A stretch of DNA of 64,000 nt, taken from Bigelowiella natans CCMP2755. Its lineage: Eukaryota > Cercozoa > Chlorarachniophyceae. The stretch covers positions 85,001 to 149,000 of the forward strand of contig ADNK01003276.1 in assembly GCA_000320545.1 (NCBI GenBank), read 5' to 3'. The position numbers and the translations under genes are program-made. This document shows, one piece after another, positions 34,022 through 46,115 of this stretch. Position 1 is the stretch's first letter; each line of letters starts with the position of its first letter. The notes under the pieces are model-generated. The model ran no database searches, was not told the DNA's origin, and saw nothing but the letters and a program-made list of their open reading frames with translations.

Positions 34022-35941
34022 GTCTCTCTCTCTTCCTCGCTTCCTCTCTTCCTGCTGCCACTTCTTATAACCTACATAGTCTTATGCGAATTGTGTGTGA
34101 GCGACACTTGTGTGCTGTTTACGTGCTTATGCGTGTGTGATGGACGTACGTGCAATGGTATGTAGTGTGATTACGTCAACATATATGCACCTAATACAGA
34201 TATACCTGGTATATCGTCAACAACACGGGCTTGGACTGGGAGAAATCTCTGAATGCCCTCGCACAGCAGACGACGACAAGCGTCCTCACTCTCAACGGAA
34301 GTATGATCCCGCTGGGAGAGAATGTGACCGTTGCGGTGTCGGTCAAAAACTGGCTGAACGACTCTGCGACATCGCAGCTTGGCTTATTGAAGGTAGTGGT
34401 TGATATTTGTGTGTCTCCCATCCTATCGTTTTCTTCACTTATGACCCATTATCATCATCATTATTAATTATTATTATATTATCATTGGCATGCTGGTATT
34501 TTATCGACAACGAATATTTACCTGCACCAAGGTTGGCGATGTCGTCCCATCACTGACTCTTCCCAGCTCAAGCAATCTCACAACAAGAAGGAGCCGAATA
34601 ACAGACATTAATGTGCAGGTAGTAGTAGTAGTAGTAGCCCACTGTATTCCAAGCACAGATCTTTAAAGGAGAAGCGTCTTCCTTGCGATATTTTTCCACG
34701 TCCAAGGAGAAAAGCGCGGTTGCAGGACACTGCCCGCCACATACAAATATTGGGTCGTTTTTTACGCTCATCACACCTATCGAATTTAGAAAATGTTGCT
34801 TTGTCCCCCCCCCTCCCAAGGTCCGCACGCCGAAATGCATCCCAAACCTCCGCGTCGACGCGTTCTGGTCCCAGGTCGCAGGGCCCCATGCTATTTCGAT
34901 GACGGACGCGCGCTCTGCGTACCTGCGCATCCCAGCTTTCTCGCTCGACGTTCTCGCCACGTACCAGCTGCGGCTTGTGGTCAAGGCTGTGTCGCGGCAG
35001 ACAAACGCCACCCTAGGCCAGCAATCGGTGGATTTCTATCTGAAGGTTGAGAACGAAGATCTCGAGGCAACGATTGCCGGAGGTGCGTCGGTGTGCGCGT
35101 GCGGCTACACATGCGCATGTATGAGTGCGCGTGTCGTGTGTCCATGACTGCAGGGCTGGAGAGGGGGGCGGAGAAGAAAGCGGGAGATAAAGAAGCCTAA
35201 AGCCGTAGGAGAATGATTGATGTTTATTTCTACAGTTTCGTTTCACCCCCTTTCACTAGCTTTTCTTACTTTCTTTCTTTCTTTCTTTGAATTTTCCCAT
35301 TCTTCTCCTAGGTTCTTCTCGCACCATCCCAGTGTCCGGAAATGCGTACGATATCAACTTCGACGCGTCGGCCTCTACCGATCCCGCCTACCCCTTAGCA
35401 GCATCCGGCCTTTCGTTCAACTGGTCACTGTTCCAAGTCGTCTCCTCCTCGCTAACTCTCGTAAGTCTGAGCTCATCCAGTGGTGCTACTTTGTCCCTTT
35501 CCACCGCTCAACTCAATGCTGATAGGTAGTTGAAGAATCATCTCTCCATTACCATAAGAAAGAGAGAAAATAACATAAAATCAGAGCACATCGTTTGAAT
35601 GTCCAATCCTCCCATACACATCCTTCGTCTTCAATATCCATCTTTTCCTCTTCAGTGAATACTTAATGCGAGTGAGCGTATCCACAAATCGCTCGCAATC
35701 GATCACAGCGGTGGCGTCGCAGACTATCATCACAACATCTCTTCCAGCACCAAGGGTATGTAAGCCTAACTAGCAACATCTAAAGTGAGACGATGACAGA
35801 ATAAGCGCAGTTGTTGAAGTATGGCTGTGGACAACAACAGTGGTTTCATAAGACGTTTATGCGGGAGAAGGAGAAGAGGGAGAATAGATGGGAGAAAGGG
35901 GTGGGTGAATATCATGAAAAGAGAACGTTTTGGGACGAATC

Positions 35942-35999
<58 letters not shown>

Positions 36000-36478
36000 A
36001 GCGATTTACCCCTTGCCTTGCCCATTTCATGTATTTGCCTCTCTCAATTGGCAGGTTACACTCGGTGTCAATCTCGATAAAAGAGTTCAAGATCCGCACA
36101 AGAAGCTGGTGCTCAATGGAAGAGCTGTGCGCGACGACAGCACGAGCGGCAATGACGATCCATCCCTCGCCCTCTCATGGTCAAGTGACGCAACGGATTT
36201 TAACATCTCGGATCGCGCCAACTTGAGATCGGCAATAGATGCGAGAGATCTGGTCATCGCACCGAACGTGCTCATCCCGGGGAAAACCTACAAGTTCACC
36301 GTCCAGTCTACGGTCTTTGCAGGGGGAGCTGCGGTAATTTGCTTCAATAGCATCGCTCCAAAACACACATGTTGTGTTTGTGTTTGCATGCCAAGTGTGG
36401 CGACAGACCCACGTGATTTGAGCTGAGCAGCTTCCCTTGCCCATTAAGTAGTACTACTTACATTGCTGCTGTCTAAAA

Positions 36479-36527
<49 letters not shown>

Positions 36528-37131
36528 CTCTCTCTTCTACCTGCAGGCCGTCGGTTCCGCATCCATTTCAGTCCGAGTGAATTCCCCTCCAGGATCAGGC
36601 TCCTGCGTGTCATCTCCAGATGTAGGCGTCGCCTTTGAAACCGATTTCATCCTCTCCTGTGAAGGGTTCGTAGATGATGCGGAGGACCTTCCCCTTCGCT
36701 TCAAGTACCAATCCGTCAACGGCGAGAACGCGGCAGCCGCACTCGCCAGCCCGGCCACTTACACCGCGACCCAGAGCTCCACATACCTAGACATCTGCAG
36801 GTTTCGTGACCTCCAGTCTTACAAAACAAAGCTTGCAGCTCCTCTTGGGTCCTCCTCCCCGAGGCTGCTGGTAAGGGCCATCGTGAGTGATAATCTGGGT
36901 TCGGAAGGCTACTATTACTTCGCAACGAACGTTACGCAACCGACCACTCTCAATCTCACCAAGTCGAATCGTGCGTTGACCGAGCGACTGGAGGAGGGCG
37001 ACACGCAGTCGTTTGTGGCAGAAGTGGTAAAGATTCCGGAAGGGGTGGGGGGGGAGGGGGGGGGGGGGGTGGACAATAAATCTTCGAGCGATATCTTACG
37101 TTTGTGCCGCGCTCTTCTCCTCTCACTCTCA

Positions 37132-37177
<46 letters not shown>

Positions 37178-38333
37178 CCATATCTTCTGTCTCCGACTCC
37201 TTGCGTGTGAACAAACACACGTGCGCACACACCCACATACTATCATACCGATGCAATATGATATATGCATGTCGCACACTTGTGATAGGCCGCACTTGCA
37301 TCGTTCCTCTCGTCGGATTCTGGTGTGGCGCAAACTACTGACTCGTCCGCAGCAGACGAGCGTGAAGAGCTGCTAAACAAAGTCGCGAGCGTCTCAGTAA
37401 CCAATCCCTCGAGTGGGGAATCATCGGCCTCCTCCTTATCACCTCCCGTTATCGCCAGCTTGGCAGAATTCCTCACAGCCTCTTTTCGCCCCGCTGAGAT
37501 CACCACAAACGTGAAGTCCAAGACGCTGGATCTCCTTGGGACCGTCACGAATTCGTTCGATGCAAGCTCAACTGCAAAAGCAACTGGAGACGAGGGAGAC
37601 ACTGTAGCATCTGCTAGCGGGGCTATATCAAATCTGCTCACAGCAGCCTCTAACAATACCGGGACGACAGCCGCGACCAACATGGAGCTTGCGAATGCGG
37701 AAAGGCTGGAAAGGACACTCTCCGACTTGTCGACGATACTTTCCGTGGGTCTTCTTCCAGGTGATTCTTGTACGTAGCGTGCACATGTGTGCGTTTGGTT
37801 GTGTTACTACATGCTAGGTGGGAAGGGTGAACTGATGGAGGAGGGAGGGGGAGCACACTTGGACTTCATCTGTTTCGGAATCCTCCCTCGCAATGTGGTT
37901 TTTGAGGAAACGCGCACACGCGCACATTCCATTTATTTTCTCTAAGGACCATGCTGACGATTCTCTACCATTGTGTTGCCTTCTCCCCGCCCCCTCCCTT
38001 CCTCCTCTACAGGAGAAGACCAAGTAGTAAAAGGGCAGCAGATTAACACAGGAAGAGCAACCGTTTCTATATCTTCCCGAGTGATGAACCCGGATAGAGC
38101 CTTCAACACAACACTGACTAGCATCGACGGGGCCACGGTGAGCTTCGAGCTTCTCAACATTTCCTCGTCGGGGGGCGCTACTGGCGTACAGCTGGGATTC
38201 ATTACAGTTACGGGGGGGAGAGGAGGATCGCTGTTCCCGTTCACCAGCAACATCACCAGTGCGTACACCAGCAGTCTATCGATAGTAGAAGTCAAGGAAA
38301 AGACATTGACTGGAGGTAGGTGGACGATCCTCC

Positions 38334-38373
<40 letters not shown>

Positions 38374-39620
38374 TTTCATGCTAATGGTAGTAATAATGTG
38401 TGCTGCTAGAAGGTGCTATAGATTTGCCTCGCCCCCGTGCTAGATTTGTGCATGTAGGTGTGTGTCATTCTGCGGTGTCAGTAACTCAATTGCTCCCCTT
38501 CCCTCCCCCTCCCCTTGTGTAACAGTGAGGGAACTTGCGATAGCAAACAAGTCGGTTGCACCGTTTCTCATTCAAGTTCCGACCGATGGAGATGGGGACT
38601 CCCTGCCCACAAACAGCGATGGCATAGCAGCCGTTCGCCAATGCGTATTTTGGTCTAACGTCACCGGCGGTTGGAGCACAGAAGGCGTCGAGTACAAAGG
38701 TAATTGCACCGAGATTCGTCAAGACGGGCCTCTGCGAACGAATATACATGTAAATCCTGAAGAAGTATCCTTCCCCCCTCTCCAAATCGTAATAACAATG
38801 CTCTTGTCACCAACGACTCCTCTTACACAACAGGGCCTAGCGCCGATGGAAACCATAAGTGCGAGTCTAGTCACCTGTCGTCGTTCAGCACCCAGCCGGC
38901 CTTCCAAGTGGAAGTAAACACGTTCTCGGCGAGTGATGCTTCAAACGTCAACGCCTACGACCCGAGCAAGAACCCGGCGATGGCGTTGGCATTAATGCTG
39001 ATCGGAGTTCTGATCCTGCTCTTCCCGCTCACCTATTACATCGACAAGAGCACAGCAAAGTCAAAAGAGCTCATCCTCAAGAACGAGCGAGATTTCTACC
39101 GAAGCCTGAATCATACACGTACGAATGCGTGAAAGGCATGCATTAGACCACGACGCCCTAAACAATGCCTTCCGCCCCCCCTTCTTCCCGTACAATTTTC
39201 AATCATTCCTTCATAGTGCCCCTCCCCCCTCCCCCTCTCTCTCTTCCTCTCCCTCCCGAGAAAAACTAGAAAACCTAGATTAGAAGGATTCAGTGAGAGC
39301 TGATCTTACCTATCTGGTGCAGTAACTTCAAGTTTGTTTGAAAATCGATTTGATGGATACGTATGCTGTGCTGCTGCTAGGCAAGATGCATTACGAAGAT
39401 CCTCGTTCCCTGCAAAATTGGAAGGAATCAATCAAGCTTGCCGTGAAGAGGAGGCACCCTTGGCTTTCTTTGTGCATTCGAATGTCCGGGGATTTTATAG
39501 ACTCGCGGAAAAGGCTTTTGATTCTTGCCACTCTCACATTCAATGGGGCCGCCGTTTGCGCACTCCTGGTTAGGAAAATACGTTTTCCCAACTATGTCGT
39601 GTTGTTTGGTGTTGTGTGTG

Positions 39621-39660
<40 letters not shown>

Positions 39661-40084
39661 AAAGAAGGAGAGCAGCAGGTCATTATCGTCGTTGTGGTCG
39701 TCGTTTGTGTGGAAGTAGTAACTTTCGTACGAATGACGATAGGTCGGAACGGAGCAGAAGCTGGGGTACATTCAAGGGAACATTGCAACTGCCATTGTTG
39801 CGATGTTGATCGGCTACCCTATACCATACGTCATCACTTCGATATTCGCAAGGAAAACACCACCTAGGTTCAAAGTCAAATTCACACCCGTTGGCCTCGT
39901 AGCAGCAATGCCGTGGTTGCTTTGGGTCGGCTCTATCCTAATGGGGGAGTTTCAAGTTGAGGACGTGGCTGTAGAGGTCGTTTGGGGAGAGGGAAAGTGT
40001 GGGTCGGAAATGTGCTTAATAGAATCATTCACAAAATGTTTTTTCTTGTTTGTAATTATGACACAGTATATATTTAAACCTATT

Positions 40085-40126
<42 letters not shown>

Positions 40127-40693
40127 TGTGCGAACTGTTGTATCTGGATATTAGGATGAAGACGACGCTGGAGCTGATGATGATCCTGGTCCTCGAGCTT
40201 TGTTTGTACTTTTCCTGAGAATGCTGATTTTAAATTCTTCTATTTCGTACATTAATCTGGTCGGCAGCTATTTCGCAGCAGCACTCTTTGCATCCAACAC
40301 TCCCCATTATCTTTTCATTCCAAGTGGTTCAGAGATAAGCCGGAATCTCTCTTATTTTCTCCTGTTTCATTTTCCCTACTCTACTTCCAGATCAACGGGA
40401 TCGTATGGACGACAAAGACGACAACGATGACGATGACGACGAAGACGAAAAAAAGAATAAAAAGGCCGCAATGGCTGGAGGTGCAGCTGGGGGATTGATT
40501 GGAATGTCTGCTGCTGAATCGTCGAAACAACAGAAACCTGTACGCAAATGACATCTCTGAAGAAAAATTGTCTTATTTTCTCTCCATTTCCTCCCTATGT
40601 GGCGCTTTCACTTTTATTTGTTTAGCATGTGCTAACTTGTGGCTTCAATCCTTGCTCCCGGTAAGCTCAGGTGCAAACTGTTCTGACATCTCT

Positions 40694-40740
<47 letters not shown>

Positions 40741-41552
40741 AGCGGCGGCAGAAGAGCGAAGTCGCGTTCAAGTCCAATCTTAACCTTAATACGTCAGTGC
40801 AATCTTTGAACCAAATAGACTTGAAAAATCAGAGCACTGTCAGCAATGTGGGGGAAAGCCAACGAATGCTCCTCCGTACCGGCACGAACCTGAACAAAGC
40901 TGTGGGAAGAGGCGACGACGGTAAGGAGGAAGAAATGGTGCCGATTACGTGCTGCGGAATAATGATTGCCAAGGAACGGGGGAACATTAATTACTCAAAA
41001 TGGAGTTTCTTGGACTTTGTTGGCGCTGCGATTTGTATTGCCGCCGTGGTCGGCTGCGCGTTCATTGTTGTCGTGCTGGGCTATCAAAGCATGGAAGAGG
41101 ATGGAACTAATTGGGACATTGTCACATCGGCACTCCTCACATGGCCGCAGGACATCGGAGCACGATTCGTTACGATTGCTTGGCTAGAGGCTGTTCTCAC
41201 CGCCCCTCTGATATTCATATTTTTCCCGTGCTGTGCTGTCTTTGGCGTTTGCAGCTCGGGGACGGGTCGCATTTACTCGAAGCATACCTATACGTTTGAT
41301 GCAGATGAGGGCGTTTGTAAACTGGACAAGAATAACTTCGTGACAAGGCTGTATCCTCAAGCGAAAGAGGTGGGGGTGAAAGTTGGATGGCGTGTCATTA
41401 GGTTGGCCGATGCGTCGGTTTCAACCAAACAAGAAACCATCGATCAGCTTCGGAGAATCCACGTGATACATAGGCACTTTGACATCACCTTTGATCCGAG
41501 TCCGAAGCGAACAGAAAGCAAAGCCGCCGCAAAGGGAGCTCCGAGCTTGTGA
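29295..41552 (+). CDS. RCC1-repeat / REJ / GPS multi-span receptor with PDZ-like C-terminus
   Basis: Many-exon gene. ATG at 29295 or 29322 opens a signal peptide (MVLLHLLLLSVFRVSAQ). RCC1-type units follow: GGSHTCVMF with FGDNQYGQYGDG (29397-29480), CALTTAGTVHCWG (about 29938-29977), CAVLDDHSLVCW with GGNLYGQIGD (30218-30460), GGGYHTCAIHSGGNLSCW (30869-30922), MCWGENTYGVVGDG (31607-31648), AGFHHICAVKADG and MCWGSNTFGQLGVG (31885-32055). A Thr/Pro/Ser linker (about 32322-32479) leads to an REJ region (32827-about 36940) with SGSCVSSPDVGVAFETDFIL. The GPS motif is CVFWSNVTGGWSTEG with CESSHLSSF (38641-38900). About six membrane segments follow (about 38970, 39510, 39790, 39890, 41010, 41185), with an acidic loop (40155-40540). 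It ends in a PDZ-like unit, AKEVGVKVGWRVIRLADA. Polycystin/REJ proteins act as surface receptors or adhesion sensors; the ligand is unknown. It is shorter in membrane segments than polycystin-1. Confidence 0.8.
33572..33610. repeat. (CT)n in a receptor-gene intron
   Basis: CT on the sense strand, about 20 units. Similar sense-strand CT tracts in introns of the same gene lie at about 33979-34019, 35945-35999, 36480-36521, 37138-37174 and 40089-40123. Confidence 0.95.
38336..38373. repeat. (AGT)n microsatellite
   Basis: About 12 AGT units between two exons of the receptor gene. Confidence 0.9.
39624..39656. repeat. (GA)n in a receptor-gene intron
   Basis: One of the few intronic tracts with GA on the sense strand. 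Confidence 0.95.
40700..40738. repeat. (GT)n abutting a 3' splice site
   Basis: The GT tract ends immediately before TTTAG at 40738-40742, the acceptor of the exon that begins RRQKSEVAFKSN. Confidence 0.9.
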
Positions 41553-43569
41553 TGGTGGTGAATGTAGTGTCGCCCATTCAAGCACAACAAGCAGACCAGT
41601 TTTCATCAGATGGCGTGCCATCGTTTGTGAAAGCCACAGCGCTGCGCAGTGTCGTGCAACATGGCGCATCGTGGCATTGCGCGGTCCCCACGTGCATGTC
41701 GCCTAGATTTTCATTCGGTCCGTTTCGTTGGCTCAAAAATAGTTCTGTGTCTGCATCACAGCACAGACGTGTCGTGGGTCGGCGACATGTTGAGCTTATC
41801 AGATGGACTGGGTGCCAGGGTGTGATGAACACGTCAAAAATCTCAATTGCCGTCCCAATAATGTGACTTCACAAGCTAGCGCAAGGCAGTCTAGCAGAGG
41901 CCGCATGTCGCTCAAATTGCACTCATTTGTCTCTGCCATTGCGTGTCCAATCCATCACACGTGCAAGACAGATGTGATTAATCAATTGAACTTGTTCAAT
42001 GGTCATGCTCATGTTTAGATATGGCTGTGCAAAGCGCAGCAGCCACAGCGCTGATGTTGAACCTGTTGGTCTCAGCTGTGATGTGTTCCGTGCAATTGAA
42101 TGCATGCTGTTTCGGGCTTGATCATCGCGCATTGCGCGCAGCAGTTCGCGTTTCCTTTTCTTCAGATGTCAGTCTTTTTGTTTCGTCGTCGCGTGTCACA
42201 CATGATGGCAGTGAGCTGACTCCTCAAGCGACGTTGATGTGTGACACGAAGTGGACATGACAACCCAGCAACACCAGAACAAGTGGTCCACGTCTTCGAT
42301 TGTGTTTGCAGATTGTGCAGTGTGCTTCAGCTGCAGTGCGCAGTCCTCTTGGAGTTTGAAGCTGCCAATGTTGCCAACGCTGCGCACCCATGATGCACAT
42401 TGCACCCACGCGATGTGGCAACACTAGCTAGCTAGCTAGGCAGCTTGAGCCTGTCTCCAGTGATCCGAGACATGCAGGGGGTTGAAACCGAGAGTCTTCA
42501 TGTGCATGGCTCTGTTTGCATCGATGTCCATTCGTCATGAAAATCAGACAGCACAGCGGACTTGTGTGTGAATGTGCACATCGTTGTTGTGTCGGACGTG
42601 AGTCACATCGTGTTGCGCGCGCACATTGTGCGTCTCTTTTCACTCTGCAGTTCCAGAGTTGTTGGTCGATCGTTCAGTTTTTCGTCGTCTCTCTACATTG
42701 TACGTGGCTGTTCATTGTTTGCTAAACTGATGTCACACTTGTTGATGAGCATGCTCTGCTGGGCAGCCTCCACAAATGATCCATGTCGTCGATGATGACA
42801 ATGCCGCGTGCACACGCTGCAGAGACCTTCAGCGCTCTGGCGCTCGTGAACTGTTGCGCATGATGGCGATGGTAGATGATCTGATTTCGTCTTCAGTGAT
42901 GTCCGTGCTTGGAACACATCCAAGTCGTTTCACCAGCACGCGTGCATTGCCCTGTGGTGACACCAGCCGTTCACAAGTGTCGATCGATCCACGCGGTCTC
43001 ACAGAACAACAACGACCTCACATTGCCTCGACTTTGCATTTGGCAATGCAAAAATGGGCATCAATGCGTTGTGACGATGGCTGCCATTCGCTGACGACAA
43101 CAACCAAAGGGAAACCCACCTCCATTTTGCTCATCATCAGTCTGATCACGTCCTGGACGAGTGAGGGGCATTTCATCATGATGGTGTTTGCCATTCATTT
43201 GAAGCCGCCGATAAGCGAGGCTTTCACCTTTGAATTGATCGCATAGTCTTGCAGCGTGAACCTCAGTTAAAAAGCAGCACCACGCATCCCCGCCATCGAC
43301 TTCGGCAATGCTCTGCCTCCTCGGGGTCTACTACGAGTAAGGTCTTAATCCTCCATGGAATGAGGTATTCTGGAACAAATAGCATTCTTTATTCCCCTGC
43401 GACGATACAATTTTCATCTTACGGTAGTCTTGAACGCAAAAATGGTTTAAGGGGACGGATTTCCCCGCCAAAGCCAAAAAAAAATCCAAAATAATCTCAT
43501 TCCGTGCCAAGATCTGTTGTCGCCTAGTGAATATGTCATTCCGTTTTCAATACAGTAATTATGTCGCAG
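41553..43569. other. Spacer of overlapping meaningless ORFs
   Basis: Rich in TGCA, GTCGTC, CACGTG and short palindromes. Both strands are open in several frames (for example 42776-43246), but none shows a motif or splice-supported continuation. Composition resembles the spacer at 27.8-28.3 kb. Confidence 0.5.
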
Positions 43570-44914
43570 GAGTAAAACGGCAAGTGAATGAAGCCGAATT
43601 AGAAGAGCAGTAAGTGAGCAATAGGGAGGTGTGAGTGTGTGTGTGGGGCTCACATGACCATGACCACCCCGCTCCTTGCTTCATGTAAATCAAACCTGGT
43701 ACATGCCAGCCAGCTGGATCAACAGCGGAGATCGCGGGTATGTACGCACAGTTTACGTGAAGAGACTTTGTAACGAGAGATTCGATGGTTTTTACGCGCA
43801 AGTCGGAGTCCGCTTTCTTGTCTTACGTATTTTCGGCTTATTGGTCAATGCAGCCGACTTTTTTGTCTCGTGGCTACACCTTGGCACCCTTTGTCAAACC
43901 TGCACAAGAAAAACTCAAAAGGTCGGCTTTCATAAAAATGTCGCCGAGGATCGCCCGTGATGACCCACAAAATTCAATCCACACATATCACCTATACCAT
44001 CGAATAATATGCACTGGTAGGCCCGCCACACACCTGCACGTTGACGATCTATATGGTGCTCAACAGTCTATTCAAGTTAATGATGGAAGGGGGTAAGCAT
44101 AGCTTGATGATTTTATTCACTGCTCGTCACACCGCTTTTCCTCTGGCCGCTGATGCTGTGGTAATGCTACTCTCCATACTCTGCAGAAGAATGGTCAAGA
44201 CTCTCTGCGTTCAACTCGGAAAGATCTCGTTGTTGAGACGCATTTTCCGTCCCCTGCATGAAATGAATGGGGTAATAAAAGTTGATAAAGACAAATCGCG
44301 ATGATGTATTTGATATGGTGAAATTGGTCAGAACTTACATGTGCGGGCAAGGGTCAGCCTCTGCAACAGCATCGAGGGGACCGTCGATACCTGCAATATT
44401 CCTCTCATTCTCGTACCGTCCAATTTCACATTGCAACTTAACCCACACCACAGAAATGGTGAAGTGCCTATCCCCTGAGAGCGTGGCAGGGAGCAGGAAA
44501 ATTACCATAAAACATGTCAGTACAAGATAGTAAGGTTTAACTTATTTCGATATTCCAGGATGGTGAAGGGGACGGAGAAACGATGCCGAGGCGATGTTCA
44601 TCGTCACGGCAAAGGAATAATAATGGTAAGAATGGCGTTGGGGGATTTGTTGCTGGAAACTCAGCTCATGGGCCGCTTCTGACAAACGACACAAGGGGCG
44701 ATATAAAAGGGGATAACTCAGCTATGCAAGATCTTGAGAATCATGCCAATAGTAACAGTAGCAGCAGCAGTGAAGCATTTCTCCAGTTTAGAGACCGAGG
44801 GGGGGCAAGCAACCCTATTGTGTTTAATCAGAACTTCCTCGAAATACAGAACTATGTTCGCCAGGTCATACGCAACCGCATGTTCATGGATTCACTCCCT
44901 CTCTCCCTCTCTCC

Positions 44915-44965
<51 letters not shown>

Positions 44966-45167
44966 TGTGTGTGTGCGTGTGTGTGTTTGTGTGTTTTGAG
45001 CGCGGAGTCCGAAACGTTGATGACTTCTTTCGCCTCCCGCCATTACCACCCCTTACTGCTGTGTATCTTCCCTGTGATTGGTGATTTGCTTACAGCCTCA
45101 AACACGATGGGTGCTACATTTCTCCATTGAGGAGCATAAATGGTCAAGAGCAAACACAACTACACAA

Positions 45168-45241
<74 letters not shown>

Positions 45242-45625
45242 CATGTTTTCCGCTGCTGGATTGGAACCTAAATAAAACACACGCACGCACACACGCACAC
45301 ACGCATTCCAACAAACAGCGTGGGAATGGAGCCGACCGGGCTAAAGTTTTTCATCGATCTATTAACCCCACGGAAATCAAGGCAGCAGCGGGGTCCTGCT
45401 ACGGCAGTGAAGGAGAAGGAGGAGGAGGGGGGGGATAAGAAGAATGGACAAGATATAGTAAGCAATTCTAGTAAGAAAAAGTTCGGAGGGGAGGAGGAGG
45501 GGCACGAGGAGGAAGGAAGCGACTCAGCAGCAGGTGGAAGAAATCTCTCACAACAGAAAACTATTGTATGTACGTACCCAGAAGAGCTCTGTGCTGCTTT
45601 CGAGAATGCTAGTCCTGTTTTTGGA

Positions 45626-45666
<41 letters not shown>

Positions 45667-46079
45667 TTTTCTCTCTCCCTCCCTCCCCCTCTCTCGTCGT
45701 CATCGTCGATTACTACTAATATCTTGTATTACTTTTTCGTCGTCGCAGCGCAAAGGAAGAAGAGGAGAAAGAGGCGGCGGAACAGTCACTTAGTGGCAGC
45801 AGACCGTGTCGTATTGTGGCGTCTATTAGACGATAAGTCCGAAGTGCAGAAGAGCATATTCATTAACGACCAAAAGGTAGTAAGTAGGAGCACAAATGCT
45901 TCATGATGATGATGATTATTATGAGACATGACGATGTAGCACGTATACATTGCTACATATCTATTAATTCCGCTCGTTCACGTTTGATGATTTCAATAGA
46001 ATCTCTTCGTCGTCGTCTTCTTCTTCTTCTTCTTCTTCTTCTTCCTTCCACTTTTCTAGCAAATGCTCATTAATCTGCC

Positions 46080-46115
<36 letters not shown>

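Noticed and set aside
29295-41552. Complete polycystin-1 homolog
   Set aside because: REJ and GPS are present, but no PLAT domain and no polycystin channel segment are visible, and only about six membrane segments are found.
42776-43246. 156-codon plus-strand ORF
   Set aside because: No motif, no splice-supported neighbours, and both strands are open in this spacer.
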